DNA of 64,000 nucleotides from contig NZ_CP009248.1 in assembly GCF_001941505.1 (NCBI RefSeq), forward strand, positions 806,001 through 870,000, given 5' to 3'. The position numbers and the translations under genes are program-made. This document shows, one piece after another, positions 41,391-49,553 of the stretch (position 1 is the first letter of the stretch; every line of letters starts with the position of its first letter). The DNA comes from Corynebacterium sphenisci DSM 44792. GTDB taxonomy: Bacteria > Actinomycetota > Actinomycetes > Mycobacteriales > Mycobacteriaceae. The notes under the pieces were generated by a model that saw nothing but the letters and a program-made list of their open reading frames with translations, did no database searches and was not told the origin of the DNA.

Positions 41391-42350
41391 TCAGTCGATC
41401 GGCTCGGCGTCGATCCGCGGCGCCGCGCCCTCGGCGGGGCGCATGCACACCGCGGGATGATCCGGATCCCGGTAGAAGCGCATCCGGTCCCGCCCGGCGA
41501 GCTCCCAGGCGCTGACCCGGCGGCCCTCCTCGACGATGTCCACCGGGGTGGTGGGGTCGATGATGATGTTCTGCTCCACCACGCAGTCGTCGCCGAGGTC
41601 CACCCCGATGGTGCCGGCGCAGATCGCGATATGGCAGCGCTCGCCGATGCGCAGCGGGATCCGCCGGCCGCGCTCGTCATGGCGGGCGGTGACGATCCCG
41701 GCGAGGCCGATTTTGGTGCCCGCGCCGAGGGTCACCGAGGACGACAGCCGGCCCTCGATCTTGCAGGGGCCCAGGGAGCCGGAGTTCAGGGAGACGAAGC
41801 CCTCCCGCAGCACCGAGGTGCCCGGGGCCAGGTAGGCGCCCAGGCGCACCCGCTCCGCCTCCGCGATCCGCACGTGATCGGGCAGCACGTAGTCCACCAT
41901 CCGGGGCATCCGGTCGATGGCGTAGACGTGGATCAGCCCGCGGGTGCGCAGGTTGGTGCGCACGTTCTCGAAGCCGGTGGGCAGGCAGGGGCCCTTGTTG
42001 GTCCAGGCGACGGTGTTGAGCATGTCGAACACCTCGTCCATGGCCAGTTCGAAGGGGGCCACCACCCGGTGCGAGAGCAGGTGCAGCCGCAGGTAGGCGT
42101 CGTGCGCGTCCACCGGGGGCGCGGAGAGGTCGGCGATCCGGGTGCGCACCGCGACCTGCTCCACCCGCCGGTCCTCGTCGAGGAGCACCTGGCGCAGCAG
42201 CTGCGGGGTGACGTCCTGGGCGCCGAGGCGCACGGTGCCGGAGTCGGTGACCGAGTCGTCCAGGCGCGGCGCCGGGTACCAGGTGTCCAGCACCGTGCCG
42301 TCCATGGCGATGTTGGCGATTCCGATGGCCGAGGCACCGTGGGTGAGCAT
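41391..42350 (-). CDS. dapD2: DapD-like LbH acyltransferase paralogue
   Basis: 319-aa paralogue of the dapD product at 38830. The N-terminal half and [33 protein letters not shown] (residues about 148-180) track DapD, but the core DapD string [17 protein letters not shown] is replaced by [20 protein letters not shown], and [16 protein letters not shown] replaces [16 protein letters not shown]. The C terminus is acidic and longer. C. glutamicum also has a second dapD-type gene next to dapE. Likely a related acyltransferase with altered specificity. Leaderless start. Confidence 0.85.
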   Translation of the reverse strand: MLTHGASAIGIANIAMDGTVLDTWYPAPRLDDSVTDSGTVRLGAQDVTPQLLRQVLLDEDRRVEQVAVRTRIADLSAPPVDAHDAYLRLHLLSHRVVAPFELAMDEVFDMLNTVAWTNKGPCLPTGFENVRTNLRTRGLIHVYAIDRMPRMVDYVLPDHVRIAEAERVRLGAYLAPGTSVLREGFVSLNSGSLGPCKIEGRLSSSVTLGAGTKIGLAGIVTARHDERGRRIPLRIGERCHIAICAGTIGVDLGDDCVVEQNIIIDPTTPVDIVEEGRRVSAWELAGRDRMRFYRDPDHPAVCMRPAEGAAPRIDAEPID

Positions 42351-42356
42351 GGATCC

Positions 42357-42362
42357 ATAATA
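42357..42362 (-). promoter_or_regulatory. Leaderless -10 box TATTAT of the dapD paralogue
   Basis: Minus-strand TATTAT (close to the consensus TATAAT), spacer GGATCC (6 nt), then the ATG at 42350. Confidence 0.65.
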
Positions 42363-42401
42363 TCGGGGGCGCGCACCGGCCCGGATGTAAGGAGAACCAA
42401 C

Positions 42402-43364
42402 ATGGTCCGCGATCCCGCCGCGCCGCCCCGGGCCGCCCATGCCGGGGCCCGTCTGGCCGCCCGGGCGACCGCCCGGCTGGCGGTCCCGGCCGCGTTCGCC
42501 GCGGCGGTGGCGGGCCTGGACGCGGCGTGGTGGCGCGCCGGCTGGCCCACCCTCGCCGCGGCGGTGCCGCTGGTCTGCTTCGCCGCCGGTCTGGGCCTGG
42601 TCACGGTGCTCGCCGCGGGGGCGGGCTGGGCGCTGGCCGGGGTGGCCGCGGTGGCCGCGGGGATCGCCCTGGCGAGCGTGCTGCCGCTAGCCGCGGCGGT
42701 GCTCGCCGGCCTGGGCGCCGGGATGATCGCCGGGGGCGCGGTGCGCCACCGGTGGCGGCGCCGCGACGCCGCCCGGGAGGCCCGGCTGGCCGCGCTGCCG
42801 GACTGGACCCGCGATGAGCTGGGCGCGGCGGCCGCCGATCTGGACCCCGGCCACCGGCGGGAGCCGGCCGCCGACCCCGCCGCCGCGGCGGCCGCGGATC
42901 CGGCGGCGGCGCTGCTCGCCGCGGTCTGCCGGCCGCTGCCCGGGGCCGAGGTCCTGGCCGAGGCGCCCGGTGCGCGGGGCCGGGCCGCGGTGGCGGTGCA
43001 CGGCTCCCGGGTGGCGGTGCTGCTGCGCCCGGAGCCGCCGGCGCCGCCGCCCGCCGCGGCGGAGGGCCCCGCCGGGCAGGCCCCGACGGGGCGGCCGCCG
43101 CTGCGCCTGGACTGGCTGGACCGGCTGCCCCGCGGCGCCCGGGTCGCCCTGTTCCTGCTCGACGAGGGCGGCGCCGCCGCCCCGCGGCCGGCGGAGCTCG
43201 CCGGCCCGGCCGCCCGCGCGGCGGCCCCGGTGCCGGTCACCGCCGCCGCCGCGCAGCCGCTGGCGGCGCATCTGCTCGCCGGGGCGCCGGCCGACTCCGA
43301 TGCGCTGCACGGCCGGGCCGCGGATCTGCACGACCGGATCCGGGCGGCGCTCGCCGCCGGCTGA
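42402..43364 (+). CDS. Hypothetical two-to-three-helix membrane protein
   Basis: 320 aa, extremely Ala-rich. Hydrophobic helices around residues 27-47, 52-75 and 78-108, then a soluble region with a DUF-like fold I do not recognise (ADAVALLAAVCRPLPGAEVL-like segment near 165-185, RVALFLLDEGG near 258). The frame is open far upstream, but ATG at 42402 follows AAGGAGA, so I start there. Lies between dapD2 and dapE and is divergent from dapD2. Function unknown. Confidence 0.72.
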   Translation: MVRDPAAPPRAAHAGARLAARATARLAVPAAFAAAVAGLDAAWWRAGWPTLAAAVPLVCFAAGLGLVTVLAAGAGWALAGVAAVAAGIALASVLPLAAAVLAGLGAGMIAGGAVRHRWRRRDAAREARLAALPDWTRDELGAAAADLDPGHRREPAADPAAAAAADPAAALLAAVCRPLPGAEVLAEAPGARGRAAVAVHGSRVAVLLRPEPPAPPPAAAEGPAGQAPTGRPPLRLDWLDRLPRGARVALFLLDEGGAAAPRPAELAGPAARAAAPVPVTAAAAQPLAAHLLAGAPADSDALHGRAADLHDRIRAALAAG

Positions 43365-43411
43365 GCCGGGCCGCGCCGGGCGCGCACTCGGCGCGGCGGG
43401 GCCGGCCCGGT

Positions 43412-43417
43412 TACCCT
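43412..43417 (+). promoter_or_regulatory. Leaderless -10 box TACCCT of dapE
   Basis: TACCCT, spacer CAGGGG (6 nt), then the GTG at 43424. Confidence 0.65.
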
Positions 43418-43423
43418 CAGGGG

Positions 43424-44569
43424 GTGACCAACGAGCAGACCGCGACCCCGGCCCTCGACCCGACGCGGGACCCGGTGGCGCTCACCGCCGCCCTGGTGGA
43501 CATCCCCAGCGAATCCCATCACGAGGGCCCGATCGCCGATGCGGTGGAGGCGGCGCTGCGCCACGTCGCCGCGGACGCGGCCGCCGCCGGGGTGACCGTG
43601 CGGGTGCGCCGGATCGGGCACACCCTCATCGCCCGCACCGAGCGCGGCCTGCCCATGCGGGTGGTGCTCGCCGGGCACCTGGACACGGTGCCGGCGGCCG
43701 GCAACCTGCCCTCGCGCCGGGCGCCCGGGGCGGACGGGGCGCCGGCGGTGCACGGCCTCGGCGCGGTGGACATGAAGGCCGGGGACGCGGTGTACCTGCA
43801 CGCCTTCGCCACCCTGGCCGCCGACCCGGCGTTGACCCGGGACCTCACCCTGGTGCTCTACGAGGCCGAGGAGGTCGCCGCCCGGTACAACGGGCTGGCC
43901 AAGGTCGCCGCCGCGGAGCCCGGGCTGCTCGCCGGGGACGTCGCGCTGCTCGGGGAGCCCTCCGGGGCGGTGATCGAGGCCGGCTGCCAGGGCAGCCTGC
44001 GGGTGCGGGTCACCGCCGGCGGCGCCCGGGCGCATTCCGCCCGGTCCTGGCTGGGCGACAACGCGGTGCACCGGCTGTCCCCGGTGATCGCCCGGGTGGC
44101 GGCCTACGCCCCGCGCACCGCGGTGGTCGACGGCCTGGAGTACCGGGAGGGCCTGCAGGTGACCCGGATCTCGGCGGGGGTGGCGAACAACACGGTGCCG
44201 GACGAGGCGTGGATGTTCGTCAACTTCCGCTTCGCCCCGGACCGCGACGTCGCGGGCGCGCGGGCGCATCTGGAGGAGGTGCTCGATCTCGGCGCCGATC
44301 CGCTGCTGGGCCTGGAGTACGACGACATCAGCCCGCCGGCGGCGCCGGGGCTGGCGCATCCGGCGGCCGCGGAGCTGGTCGCCGCCTGCGGCGGGGTGGC
44401 CCGGCCGAAGTTCGGCTGGACCGACGTGGCCCGCTTCGCCGCCCTCGGCATGCCCGCGGTGAACCTCGGCCCCGGGGACCCCGCGCTGTGCCACACCCCG
44501 GGCGAGCACTGCCCGGAGGAGATGATCCGTGAGGTGTCCGCGGTGCTGCGCCGCTACCTCACCGGCTGA
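43424..44569 (+). CDS. dapE: Succinyl-diaminopimelate desuccinylase
   Basis: 381-aa M20 zinc peptidase-fold enzyme giving LL-diaminopimelate and succinate. Metal ligands: VLAGHLDTVPAAGN (about residues 81-94), GLGAVDMKAGDAV (about 110-122) and LYEAEEVAARYNG (about 145-157); ARAHSARSWLGDNAVHR (about 202-218) is the dimerisation/lid region. GTG start is fixed by its leaderless promoter. Together with dapC and dapD it completes the succinylase branch within this window. Confidence 0.95.
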   Translation: MTNEQTATPALDPTRDPVALTAALVDIPSESHHEGPIADAVEAALRHVAADAAAAGVTVRVRRIGHTLIARTERGLPMRVVLAGHLDTVPAAGNLPSRRAPGADGAPAVHGLGAVDMKAGDAVYLHAFATLAADPALTRDLTLVLYEAEEVAARYNGLAKVAAAEPGLLAGDVALLGEPSGAVIEAGCQGSLRVRVTAGGARAHSARSWLGDNAVHRLSPVIARVAAYAPRTAVVDGLEYREGLQVTRISAGVANNTVPDEAWMFVNFRFAPDRDVAGARAHLEEVLDLGADPLLGLEYDDISPPAAPGLAHPAAAELVAACGGVARPKFGWTDVARFAALGMPAVNLGPGDPALCHTPGEHCPEEMIREVSAVLRRYLTG

Positions 44570-44626
44570 CCCGGCCGACGCCGACGACGAGAACACCCCC
44601 ACGGCCCGAGCGAAGGAGCATCGATC

Positions 44627-45484
44627 ATGGCCCCGGACCGCACCCCCACCCCCGAGCGCAGGCGGCGCCTGCGCGGACCGCTGATGGTCCGCGACGACGG
44701 CGCCGTGGACCACGGCCGGTCCACCACCGACCAGCGCCTGCTGGACACCCAGCCGGACGCGGACTGGCTGCACACCGACACCTGGCGGGTGCTGCGCATC
44801 CAGAGCGAGTTCGTCGACGGCTTCGGCGCGCTGGCGGAGATCCCCAAGGCGGTGACCGTGTTCGGCTCCGCCCGGATCGCCGAGGGCCACCCCTGGTACC
44901 GGCTGGGCGCGGAGATGGGCGCGGCGATCGCCCGGGCCGGCTACGCCTGCATGACCGGCGGCGGGCCCGGCCTGATGGAGGCGCCGAACCGGGGCGCCTG
45001 GGACGCCGAGGGGCTGTCCATCGGCCTGGGCATCGAGCTGCCCCATGAGCAGCACCTCAACGACTGGTGCGACCTGGGCATGAACTTCCGGTACTTCTTC
45101 GTGCGCAAGACCATGTTCCTGAAGTACTCGCAGGCCTTCGTCTGCCTGCCCGGCGGCCTGGGCACCCTCGACGAGCTCTTCGAGGCGCTGTGCATGGTGC
45201 AGACCGGCAAGATCACCCGCTTCCCGATCGTGCTGCTCGGCTCGGAGTTCTGGGGCGGGCTGGTGGACTGGATGCGCGACCGGCTGGTCGCCGAGGGCAC
45301 CATCTCCCCGGAGGACATGGACCTGATCTTCGTCACCGACTCGGTGCCGGAGGCGATGGCGCATATCGTCGAGGCCCATTCGGATCGGGTCGCCGCGGTG
45401 CGCGAGGCCGCGCACTGCCGGGAGTGCAACGCCCCGGGGGCCGCGGACGCCCGCGCGGCGGGGCCCGGCCGGGGCAGCCGGTGA
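44627..45484 (+). CDS. LOG-family nucleotide phosphoribohydrolase (TIGR00730 protein)
   Basis: 285 aa. Rossmann-like LOG protein releasing base or cytokinin-like base from nucleoside monophosphates. Family motifs: TVFGSARIAEGHPWY (about residues 82-96), CMTGGGPGLMEAPNRGAWD (about 109-127) and PGGLGTLDELFEAL (about 172-185, the PGGxGTxxE signature). Precedes folP2 with a 4-nt overlap, as in mycobacteria (Rv1205 then folP2). A 20-residue basic N-terminal extension lies before the fold. ATG has a GAAGGAG ribosome site. Confidence 0.9.
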   Translation: MAPDRTPTPERRRRLRGPLMVRDDGAVDHGRSTTDQRLLDTQPDADWLHTDTWRVLRIQSEFVDGFGALAEIPKAVTVFGSARIAEGHPWYRLGAEMGAAIARAGYACMTGGGPGLMEAPNRGAWDAEGLSIGLGIELPHEQHLNDWCDLGMNFRYFFVRKTMFLKYSQAFVCLPGGLGTLDELFEALCMVQTGKITRFPIVLLGSEFWGGLVDWMRDRLVAEGTISPEDMDLIFVTDSVPEAMAHIVEAHSDRVAAVREAAHCRECNAPGAADARAAGPGRGSR

Positions 45485-46338
45485 GGCCCGCCTGCCGCTA
45501 CCGCCCCGGCCCGCTGCCGGCGGTGATGGCGATCGTCAACCGCACCCCGGACTCCTTCTACGACCGGGGCGCCACCGCCGCCGACGACGCCGCGATCGCC
45601 CGGGTGGACGCGGTGGTCGCCGCGGGGGCGGACGTGGTGGACATCGGCGGGGTCAAGGCCGGCCCCGGGGCGGAGGTCGACGTCGCCGAGGAGCTGGACC
45701 GGGTGCTGCCCACCATCGCGGAGACCCGGCGCCGGCACCCGGGGGTGTGGATCAGCGTGGACACCTGGCGCGCGGAGGTCGCCGAGGCGGCGATCGCCGC
45801 CGGCGCGGACCTGGTCAACGACACCTGGGCGGGGGCGGACCCGGAGCTGGTGCAGGTCGCCGGGGCGCACCGGGCGGGCTACGTGTGCTCGCACACCGGC
45901 GGCGCCGCCCCGCGCACCCGGCCCTTCCGGGTGCACTACGACGACGTGGTCGCCGACGTGCTCGCGGAGACCGCGGCCCTGGCCGAGCGGGCCCTGGCCG
46001 CGGGGGTGCCGGCGGAGGCGATCCTGGTGGACCCCACCCACGACTTCGGGAAGAACACCCACCACGGCCTGGAGCTGCTGCGCCGGGTCGACGAGCTGGT
46101 CGCCTGCGGGCACCCGGTGCTGATGGCGCTGTCCAACAAGGACTTCGTCGGCGAGACCGTGGGCCGCGGGGTGGCCGGCCGGGTGCCGGGCACCCTGGCG
46201 GCGACCGCCTGGGCGGCGGCCCGGGGGGTGGCGATGTTCCGGGTGCACGAGGTCGCCGACACCGTCGACGTGTGCCGGATGACCGCCGCGATCGCCGGCG
46301 AGGTCGGCCCGGTGGCCGCCACCCGGGGGCTGCAGTGA
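45481..46338 (+). CDS. folP2: Dihydropteroate synthase-like protein (FolP2 type)
   Basis: 285 aa. The TIM-barrel DHPS signature is visible: VMAIVNRTPDSFYDRG (about residues 15-30), DVVDIGGVKAGPGAEV (about 50-65), SVDTWRAEVAEAA (about 86-98), DPTHDFGKNTHHGLEL (about 185-200). GTG start overlaps the LOG stop; the stop overlaps gpgS. The M. tuberculosis FolP2 orthologue sits in this position and, as I recall, does not complement a folate DHPS mutant, so the role may not be folate synthesis. Confidence 0.9.
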   Translation: MRPACRYRPGPLPAVMAIVNRTPDSFYDRGATAADDAAIARVDAVVAAGADVVDIGGVKAGPGAEVDVAEELDRVLPTIAETRRRHPGVWISVDTWRAEVAEAAIAAGADLVNDTWAGADPELVQVAGAHRAGYVCSHTGGAAPRTRPFRVHYDDVVADVLAETAALAERALAAGVPAEAILVDPTHDFGKNTHHGLELLRRVDELVACGHPVLMALSNKDFVGETVGRGVAGRVPGTLAATAWAAARGVAMFRVHEVADTVDVCRMTAAIAGEVGPVAATRGLQ

Positions 46339-47171
46339 GCGCGCCGAGCGTGTCGGTGGTGCTGCCGGCGCTGAACGAGGAGGCCACCGTCGCCGGGGTG
46401 GTCGCCGCCGTCGCCGGGCACCGCGACTCCGGGCTGGTGCACGAGATCGTGGTGGTGGATCCGCAGTCCGCCGACCGCACCGCCGAGCGCGCCGCCGCCG
46501 CCGGCGCCCGGGTGCTGGACTGGCGGGACGCCCCCGGCTGCGGGCCCACCCGGCCGGGCAAGGGCGAGGCGCTGTGGCGCGGGGTGGCCGCCACCACCGG
46601 CGACATCGTGGTCTTCCTGGACGCCGATGTGCGGGATCCGGACCCCGGCTGGGTGCCGGCGCTGGTCGCCCCGCTGCTGGAGACCTGGGCGGACCCGGAG
46701 CCGGTGCGCCTGGTCAAGGGCCGCTACCGGCGGGATCTGCCCGGCGACGTCGGCGGCGGCCGGGTCACCGAGCTCACCGCGCGACCGCTGCTGGCGGCCT
46801 TCCGCCCGGAGCTGGCGGGGATCGCGCAGCCGCTGTCCGGGGAGTACGCCGCGCGCCGGGACACCCTGGAGCAGCTGCCCTTCGCCGCCGGCTACGGGGT
46901 GGAGATCGGGCTGCTCATCGACGTCGCCGACCGGTACGGGGCGGGGGCCATCGCGGAGGCGGAGCTCGGCGCCCGGCGGCACCGCAACCGGCCGCTGGCG
47001 GAGCTCGCCCCGATGGCCCGGCAGGTCGCCGCGGCGGCGCTGCGCCGGGTCGGGGTGCCCGCGGCGGTGGAGCTCGACGGGGCGCTGGGCCCGGATCGGC
47101 CGCCGCCGGCGCTGCTGCGCGGCCTCGCCGGTCCGGGGGCCGCGCGGCGGCCGGGGGAGCGGCGGCGATGA
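46335..47171 (+). CDS. gpgS: Glucosyl-3-phosphoglycerate synthase
   Basis: 278-aa GT81 retaining glucosyltransferase making glucosyl-3-phosphoglycerate, the first step to methylglucose lipopolysaccharide in mycobacteria. Start string VSVVLPALNEEATV (about 5-18), RPGKGEALWRG (about 74-84), metal-binding DxD as FLDADVRDP (about 95-103), then RVTELTARPLLAAFRPELAG (about 137-156) and QPLSGEYAARRDTLE (about 158-172). Coupled to folP2 and to the next small membrane gene by 4-nt overlaps. Confidence 0.92.
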   Translation: MSAPSVSVVLPALNEEATVAGVVAAVAGHRDSGLVHEIVVVDPQSADRTAERAAAAGARVLDWRDAPGCGPTRPGKGEALWRGVAATTGDIVVFLDADVRDPDPGWVPALVAPLLETWADPEPVRLVKGRYRRDLPGDVGGGRVTELTARPLLAAFRPELAGIAQPLSGEYAARRDTLEQLPFAAGYGVEIGLLIDVADRYGAGAIAEAELGARRHRNRPLAELAPMARQVAAAALRRVGVPAAVELDGALGPDRPPPALLRGLAGPGAARRPGERRR

Positions 47172-47365
47172 TCATCTCCTCCCCGGCGTGGGTGGCGGTG
47201 GCCCATCTCGCGCTCATCCCGCTGGCCTGGGCCTGCCTGTGGCTGGTGCTCACCGTGGTCGCCGCCGCCGCGGGGGAGGATCCCGGCCGCGGCGGCGCCG
47301 GCAACCGGCCCGGTCGGGGGCCTCGCCGCCGCGGCGGCCGATCACGGCCGCGCGGATCGGCCTAG
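47168..47365 (+). CDS. Small membrane protein after gpgS
   Basis: 65 aa. One hydrophobic helix (about 8-33), then a basic Arg/Gly/Pro-rich tail. ATG overlaps the gpgS stop by 4 nt. No known domain; the tail is low complexity. May be equivalent to the short membrane gene after gpgS in mycobacteria, but I cannot show it. Confidence 0.6.
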   Translation: MIISSPAWVAVAHLALIPLAWACLWLVLTVVAAAAGEDPGRGGAGNRPGRGPRRRGGRSRPRGSA

Positions 47366-47368
47366 GAT
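47363..47368 (+). promoter_or_regulatory. -10 box TAGGAT of the DUF3117 gene
   Basis: TAGGAT overlaps the stop of the preceding gene; leader of about 50 nt with GAGGAG before the ATG at 47424. Confidence 0.5.
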
Positions 47369-47423
47369 GGGGTGCATATGAGCCCGCGCCATGGCGGCCG
47401 GGCCGACGACGTGAGGAGTTTTC

Positions 47424-47591
47424 ATGGCTGCGATGAAGCCGCGTACCGGTGACGGCCCGCTGGAGGCCGTCCGCGAGGGCAAGAAGATCGTGATGCGGGT
47501 GCCCGCCGACGGCGGCGGCCGCCTGGTCGTGGAGCTCACCGCGGAGGAGGCGGCCGAACTCGGCGCCGCCCTGTCCGAGGTCGGCGCCTGA
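47424..47591 (+). CDS. DUF3117 protein
   Basis: 55 aa. Highly conserved actinobacterial small protein beginning MAAMKPRTGDGPLEAVREGK and ending in an acidic/Ala helix (EEAAELGAALSEVGA). Corresponds to the Rv1211 position in M. tuberculosis. No known function. Strong ribosome site GTGAGGAG and its own promoter and terminator. Confidence 0.88.
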   Translation: MAAMKPRTGDGPLEAVREGKKIVMRVPADGGGRLVVELTAEEAAELGAALSEVGA

Positions 47592-47613
47592 GCCCGGATC
47601 GCATCGGGCCCCG

Positions 47614-47638
47614 CGCCCCGGCCGTTCCGGCCGGGGCG
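47614..47638 (+). terminator. Hairpin terminator of the DUF3117 gene
   Basis: Perfect 11-bp stem CGCCCCGGCCG / CGGCCGGGGCG with a 3-nt loop (TTC), 23 nt after the stop. Confidence 0.7.
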
Positions 47639-47644
47639 TAGCAT
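47639..47644 (+). promoter_or_regulatory. -10 box TAGCAT of the methyltransferase gene
   Basis: TAGCAT abuts the preceding terminator; leader of about 64 nt, GAGGAG 9 nt before the GTG at 47714. Confidence 0.45.
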
Positions 47645-47713
47645 ACGGGGGAGTTTTTCCGGACGCCGGCGCCCCCGCGCCGCCGGCCGCCGCCGAACGA
47701 CGAGGAGACTGCC

Positions 47714-48586
47714 GTGCTCGCCGACATCATCGACGTACTCGCCGACCCCATCGACGGAACCGCCCTCTCCCGGGGCGACGCCGGCTGGGCGAGCCTGCGC
47801 TCGGAGTCGGGGCACTGCTACGACGTGGCCCGGCAGGGCTACGTCACCCTCGCCGGGGGCGCGGGCCTGCGCTACACCGGCGATGACGCGAAGATGATCG
47901 CCGCCCGGGAGGAGTTCCTCTCCGGCGGGCACTACGCCCCCTTCGTGGAGGCGGTCACCGGCAACGTGCAGGACGCGCTCGACGACGCCGGGGTGCACGA
48001 TGACGCCGAACCGGTCATCTGCGAGGTCGGCGCGGGCACCGGCTACTACCTGGCGCACACCCTGGACGGGGTGGCCGGGGCCCGCGGGGTGGGCATCGAC
48101 GTCTCCGTGCCGGCGGCGAAGCACCTGGCGAAATGCCATCCCCGGGTGGGCGCGGTGGTCGCCGACGCCTGGGCCCGGATGCCGCTGCGCGACGGCTCCA
48201 TCGACGCGATCACGGTGGTGTTCGCCCCCCGCAACGCCGAGGAGTTCGCCCGGGTGCTCAAACCCGGCGGGCAGGTGGTGGTGCTCACCGCGGACACCGG
48301 GCACCTCTCCGAGCTGCGCGCCCCGCTGGGCATCATCGACGTCGAGCGCGGCAAGGTGGAGCGGATGATCGACCAGGCGAAGGGCCATCTCACCCCGGTC
48401 GGCGATCCCGAGCTGGTGGAGTTCGGGATGAGCCTGGACCAGGACGCGATCGCCGCCCAGATCGGGATGAGCCCCTCGGCCCGGCACATCCACCCGGAGG
48501 TGCTCGCCGAGCGGATCGCGGCGCTGCCGCCGCGGATGGAGGTCACCGCCCGGGCCTACGTCACCCGGCTCGGCCGCGCCGGCTGA
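47714..48586 (+). CDS. RlmA/TlrB-type rRNA methyltransferase family protein
   Basis: 290 aa. SAM-binding Rossmann domain: VICEVGAGTGYYLAHTL (about residues 100-116), GIDVSVPAAKHLAKC (about 124-138), and VFAPRNAEEFARVLKPGG (about 176-193), the RlmA-family pattern. RlmA usually has an N-terminal Cys3His zinc ribbon; here the equivalent segment (LADPIDGTALSRGDAGW ... SGHCYDVARQGYVTLA) keeps only HC, so the zinc site looks lost. The likely target is guanine N1 in 23S rRNA. GTG start with GAGGAG upstream. Confidence 0.85.
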   Translation: MLADIIDVLADPIDGTALSRGDAGWASLRSESGHCYDVARQGYVTLAGGAGLRYTGDDAKMIAAREEFLSGGHYAPFVEAVTGNVQDALDDAGVHDDAEPVICEVGAGTGYYLAHTLDGVAGARGVGIDVSVPAAKHLAKCHPRVGAVVADAWARMPLRDGSIDAITVVFAPRNAEEFARVLKPGGQVVVLTADTGHLSELRAPLGIIDVERGKVERMIDQAKGHLTPVGDPELVEFGMSLDQDAIAAQIGMSPSARHIHPEVLAERIAALPPRMEVTARAYVTRLGRAG

Positions 48587-48602
48587 GCCCCCGCGCACCG
48601 CG

Positions 48603-48637
48603 ACCCCGTCGCCCGGACCCCCGGGCGGCGGGGTTTC
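48603..48637 (+). terminator. Rho-independent terminator of the methyltransferase gene
   Basis: 14-bp stem ACCCCGTCGCCCGG / CCGGGCGGCGGGGT (one G-U pair), 4-nt loop ACCC, then TT in a short T run. The best intrinsic terminator in the window. Confidence 0.8.
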
Positions 48638-48782
48638 GCATGCTCCCGGGGCCCGCGGCGGCCGCGGGGCCGCCGCCGGCCGCGACGCCCGGGAATGCCC
48701 GCTATCCAGGGCTTTCGCGCCCGAGTCACGGGTGCTACACGTCCGAAATGGGGGAGAACGGGCATGAAACCCACAAATCCCC

Positions 48783-48811
48783 TTGCCATGCATAGTGAGA
48801 CGATGTAGTCT
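48783..48811 (+). promoter_or_regulatory. SigA-type promoter of the marR gene (leaderless)
   Basis: TTGCCA (48783-48788), 17-bp spacer, TAGTCT (48806-48811), then 7 nt to the GTG at 48819. Both hexamers and spacing fit the housekeeping sigma factor. The spacer may also hold the regulator's own operator. Confidence 0.75.
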
Positions 48812-48818
48812 TCCCCTC

Positions 48819-49451
48819 GTGATCAACACCGATGATGCGCGCGACGAGATTCGCGAGGACCACCCCGCCGACGACGGCGGTTCCGGGGCCGGCGGCACCG
48901 GGGCGCCCCGCCCCGGCGGCGCCGAGCCCGGCGAGCCCCTGTGGTGGGCGGAGGTCGCGCTCATCTGCTCCCGCTTCGCCCGGCACGGCCTGCACCTGGC
49001 CGGGCTGTCCCCGGGATCGGCATCGCTGCGCGCCCTCGGCCTGCTGCGCCGGATCGGCCCGCTGCGGGTCACCGAGCTCGCCGAGCGCGAGCGCACCAGC
49101 CAGCCCACCGCCTCCGGGCTGGTCGCCCGGCTGCGCAAGGCCGGCCTCGTCGAGTCCACCCCGGACCCCGAGGACGGCCGCGCCCAGCTGATCGGGATCA
49201 GCGATCGCGGCCGGGCGCACCTGGCCGAGCTGGAGCGCGCCATCGCCGAGTCCATGGCCGGGCTCGGCGGCGAGGTCACCGCGGAGGAGATCGCGGCGAT
49301 CGCCGCGGCGCTGCCGGTGCTCGACCGGATCGTCGCCGCCGGTCCGCGGGAGGCCCCCGCGCACCCGCGCGGCGGCGGCCGCACCCGGGGCCTGCCCCCG
49401 ACCGGGGACGCCCCCGACCCGGCCGGCGATCCGGCCGGCGCCGCCGGCTGA
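48819..49451 (+). CDS. MarR-family transcriptional regulator
   Basis: 210 aa. Winged helix in LLRRIGPLRVTELAERERTS (about 76-95) with recognition helix QPTASGLVARLRKAGL (about 96-111) and wing VESTPDPEDGRAQLIGISD. N- and C-terminal tails are Gly/Pro/Ala-rich (1-39 and about 170-210), unusual for the family. GTG start from leaderless promoter. Next gene, 102 bp away, is an MFS exporter, the usual MarR-regulated partner, so it probably represses efflux. Confidence 0.9.
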   Translation: MINTDDARDEIREDHPADDGGSGAGGTGAPRPGGAEPGEPLWWAEVALICSRFARHGLHLAGLSPGSASLRALGLLRRIGPLRVTELAERERTSQPTASGLVARLRKAGLVESTPDPEDGRAQLIGISDRGRAHLAELERAIAESMAGLGGEVTAEEIAAIAAALPVLDRIVAAGPREAPAHPRGGGRTRGLPPTGDAPDPAGDPAGAAG

Positions 49452-49465
49452 GGCCGGCCCCCGGA

Positions 49466-49503
49466 CCCGGGCCGCGGCGGACGCCACCCCGCCGCGGCCC
49501 GGG
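49466..49503 (+). terminator. Hairpin after the marR gene
   Basis: Perfect 15-bp stem CCCGGGCCGCGGCGG / CCGCCGCGGCCCGGG, 8-nt loop. It lies inside the marR-MFS gap, so it may attenuate or separate the two. Confidence 0.65.
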
Positions 49504-49553
49504 GCCGATCCATTCCACGACAGCCCACGAGGACGAGGAGATCCCCCACGATC

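Noticed and set aside
41933..45415. 1,160-codon minus-strand frame through dapE and the LOG gene
   Set aside because: Composition typical of frame shadows; dapE and the LOG family motifs are intact on the plus strand.
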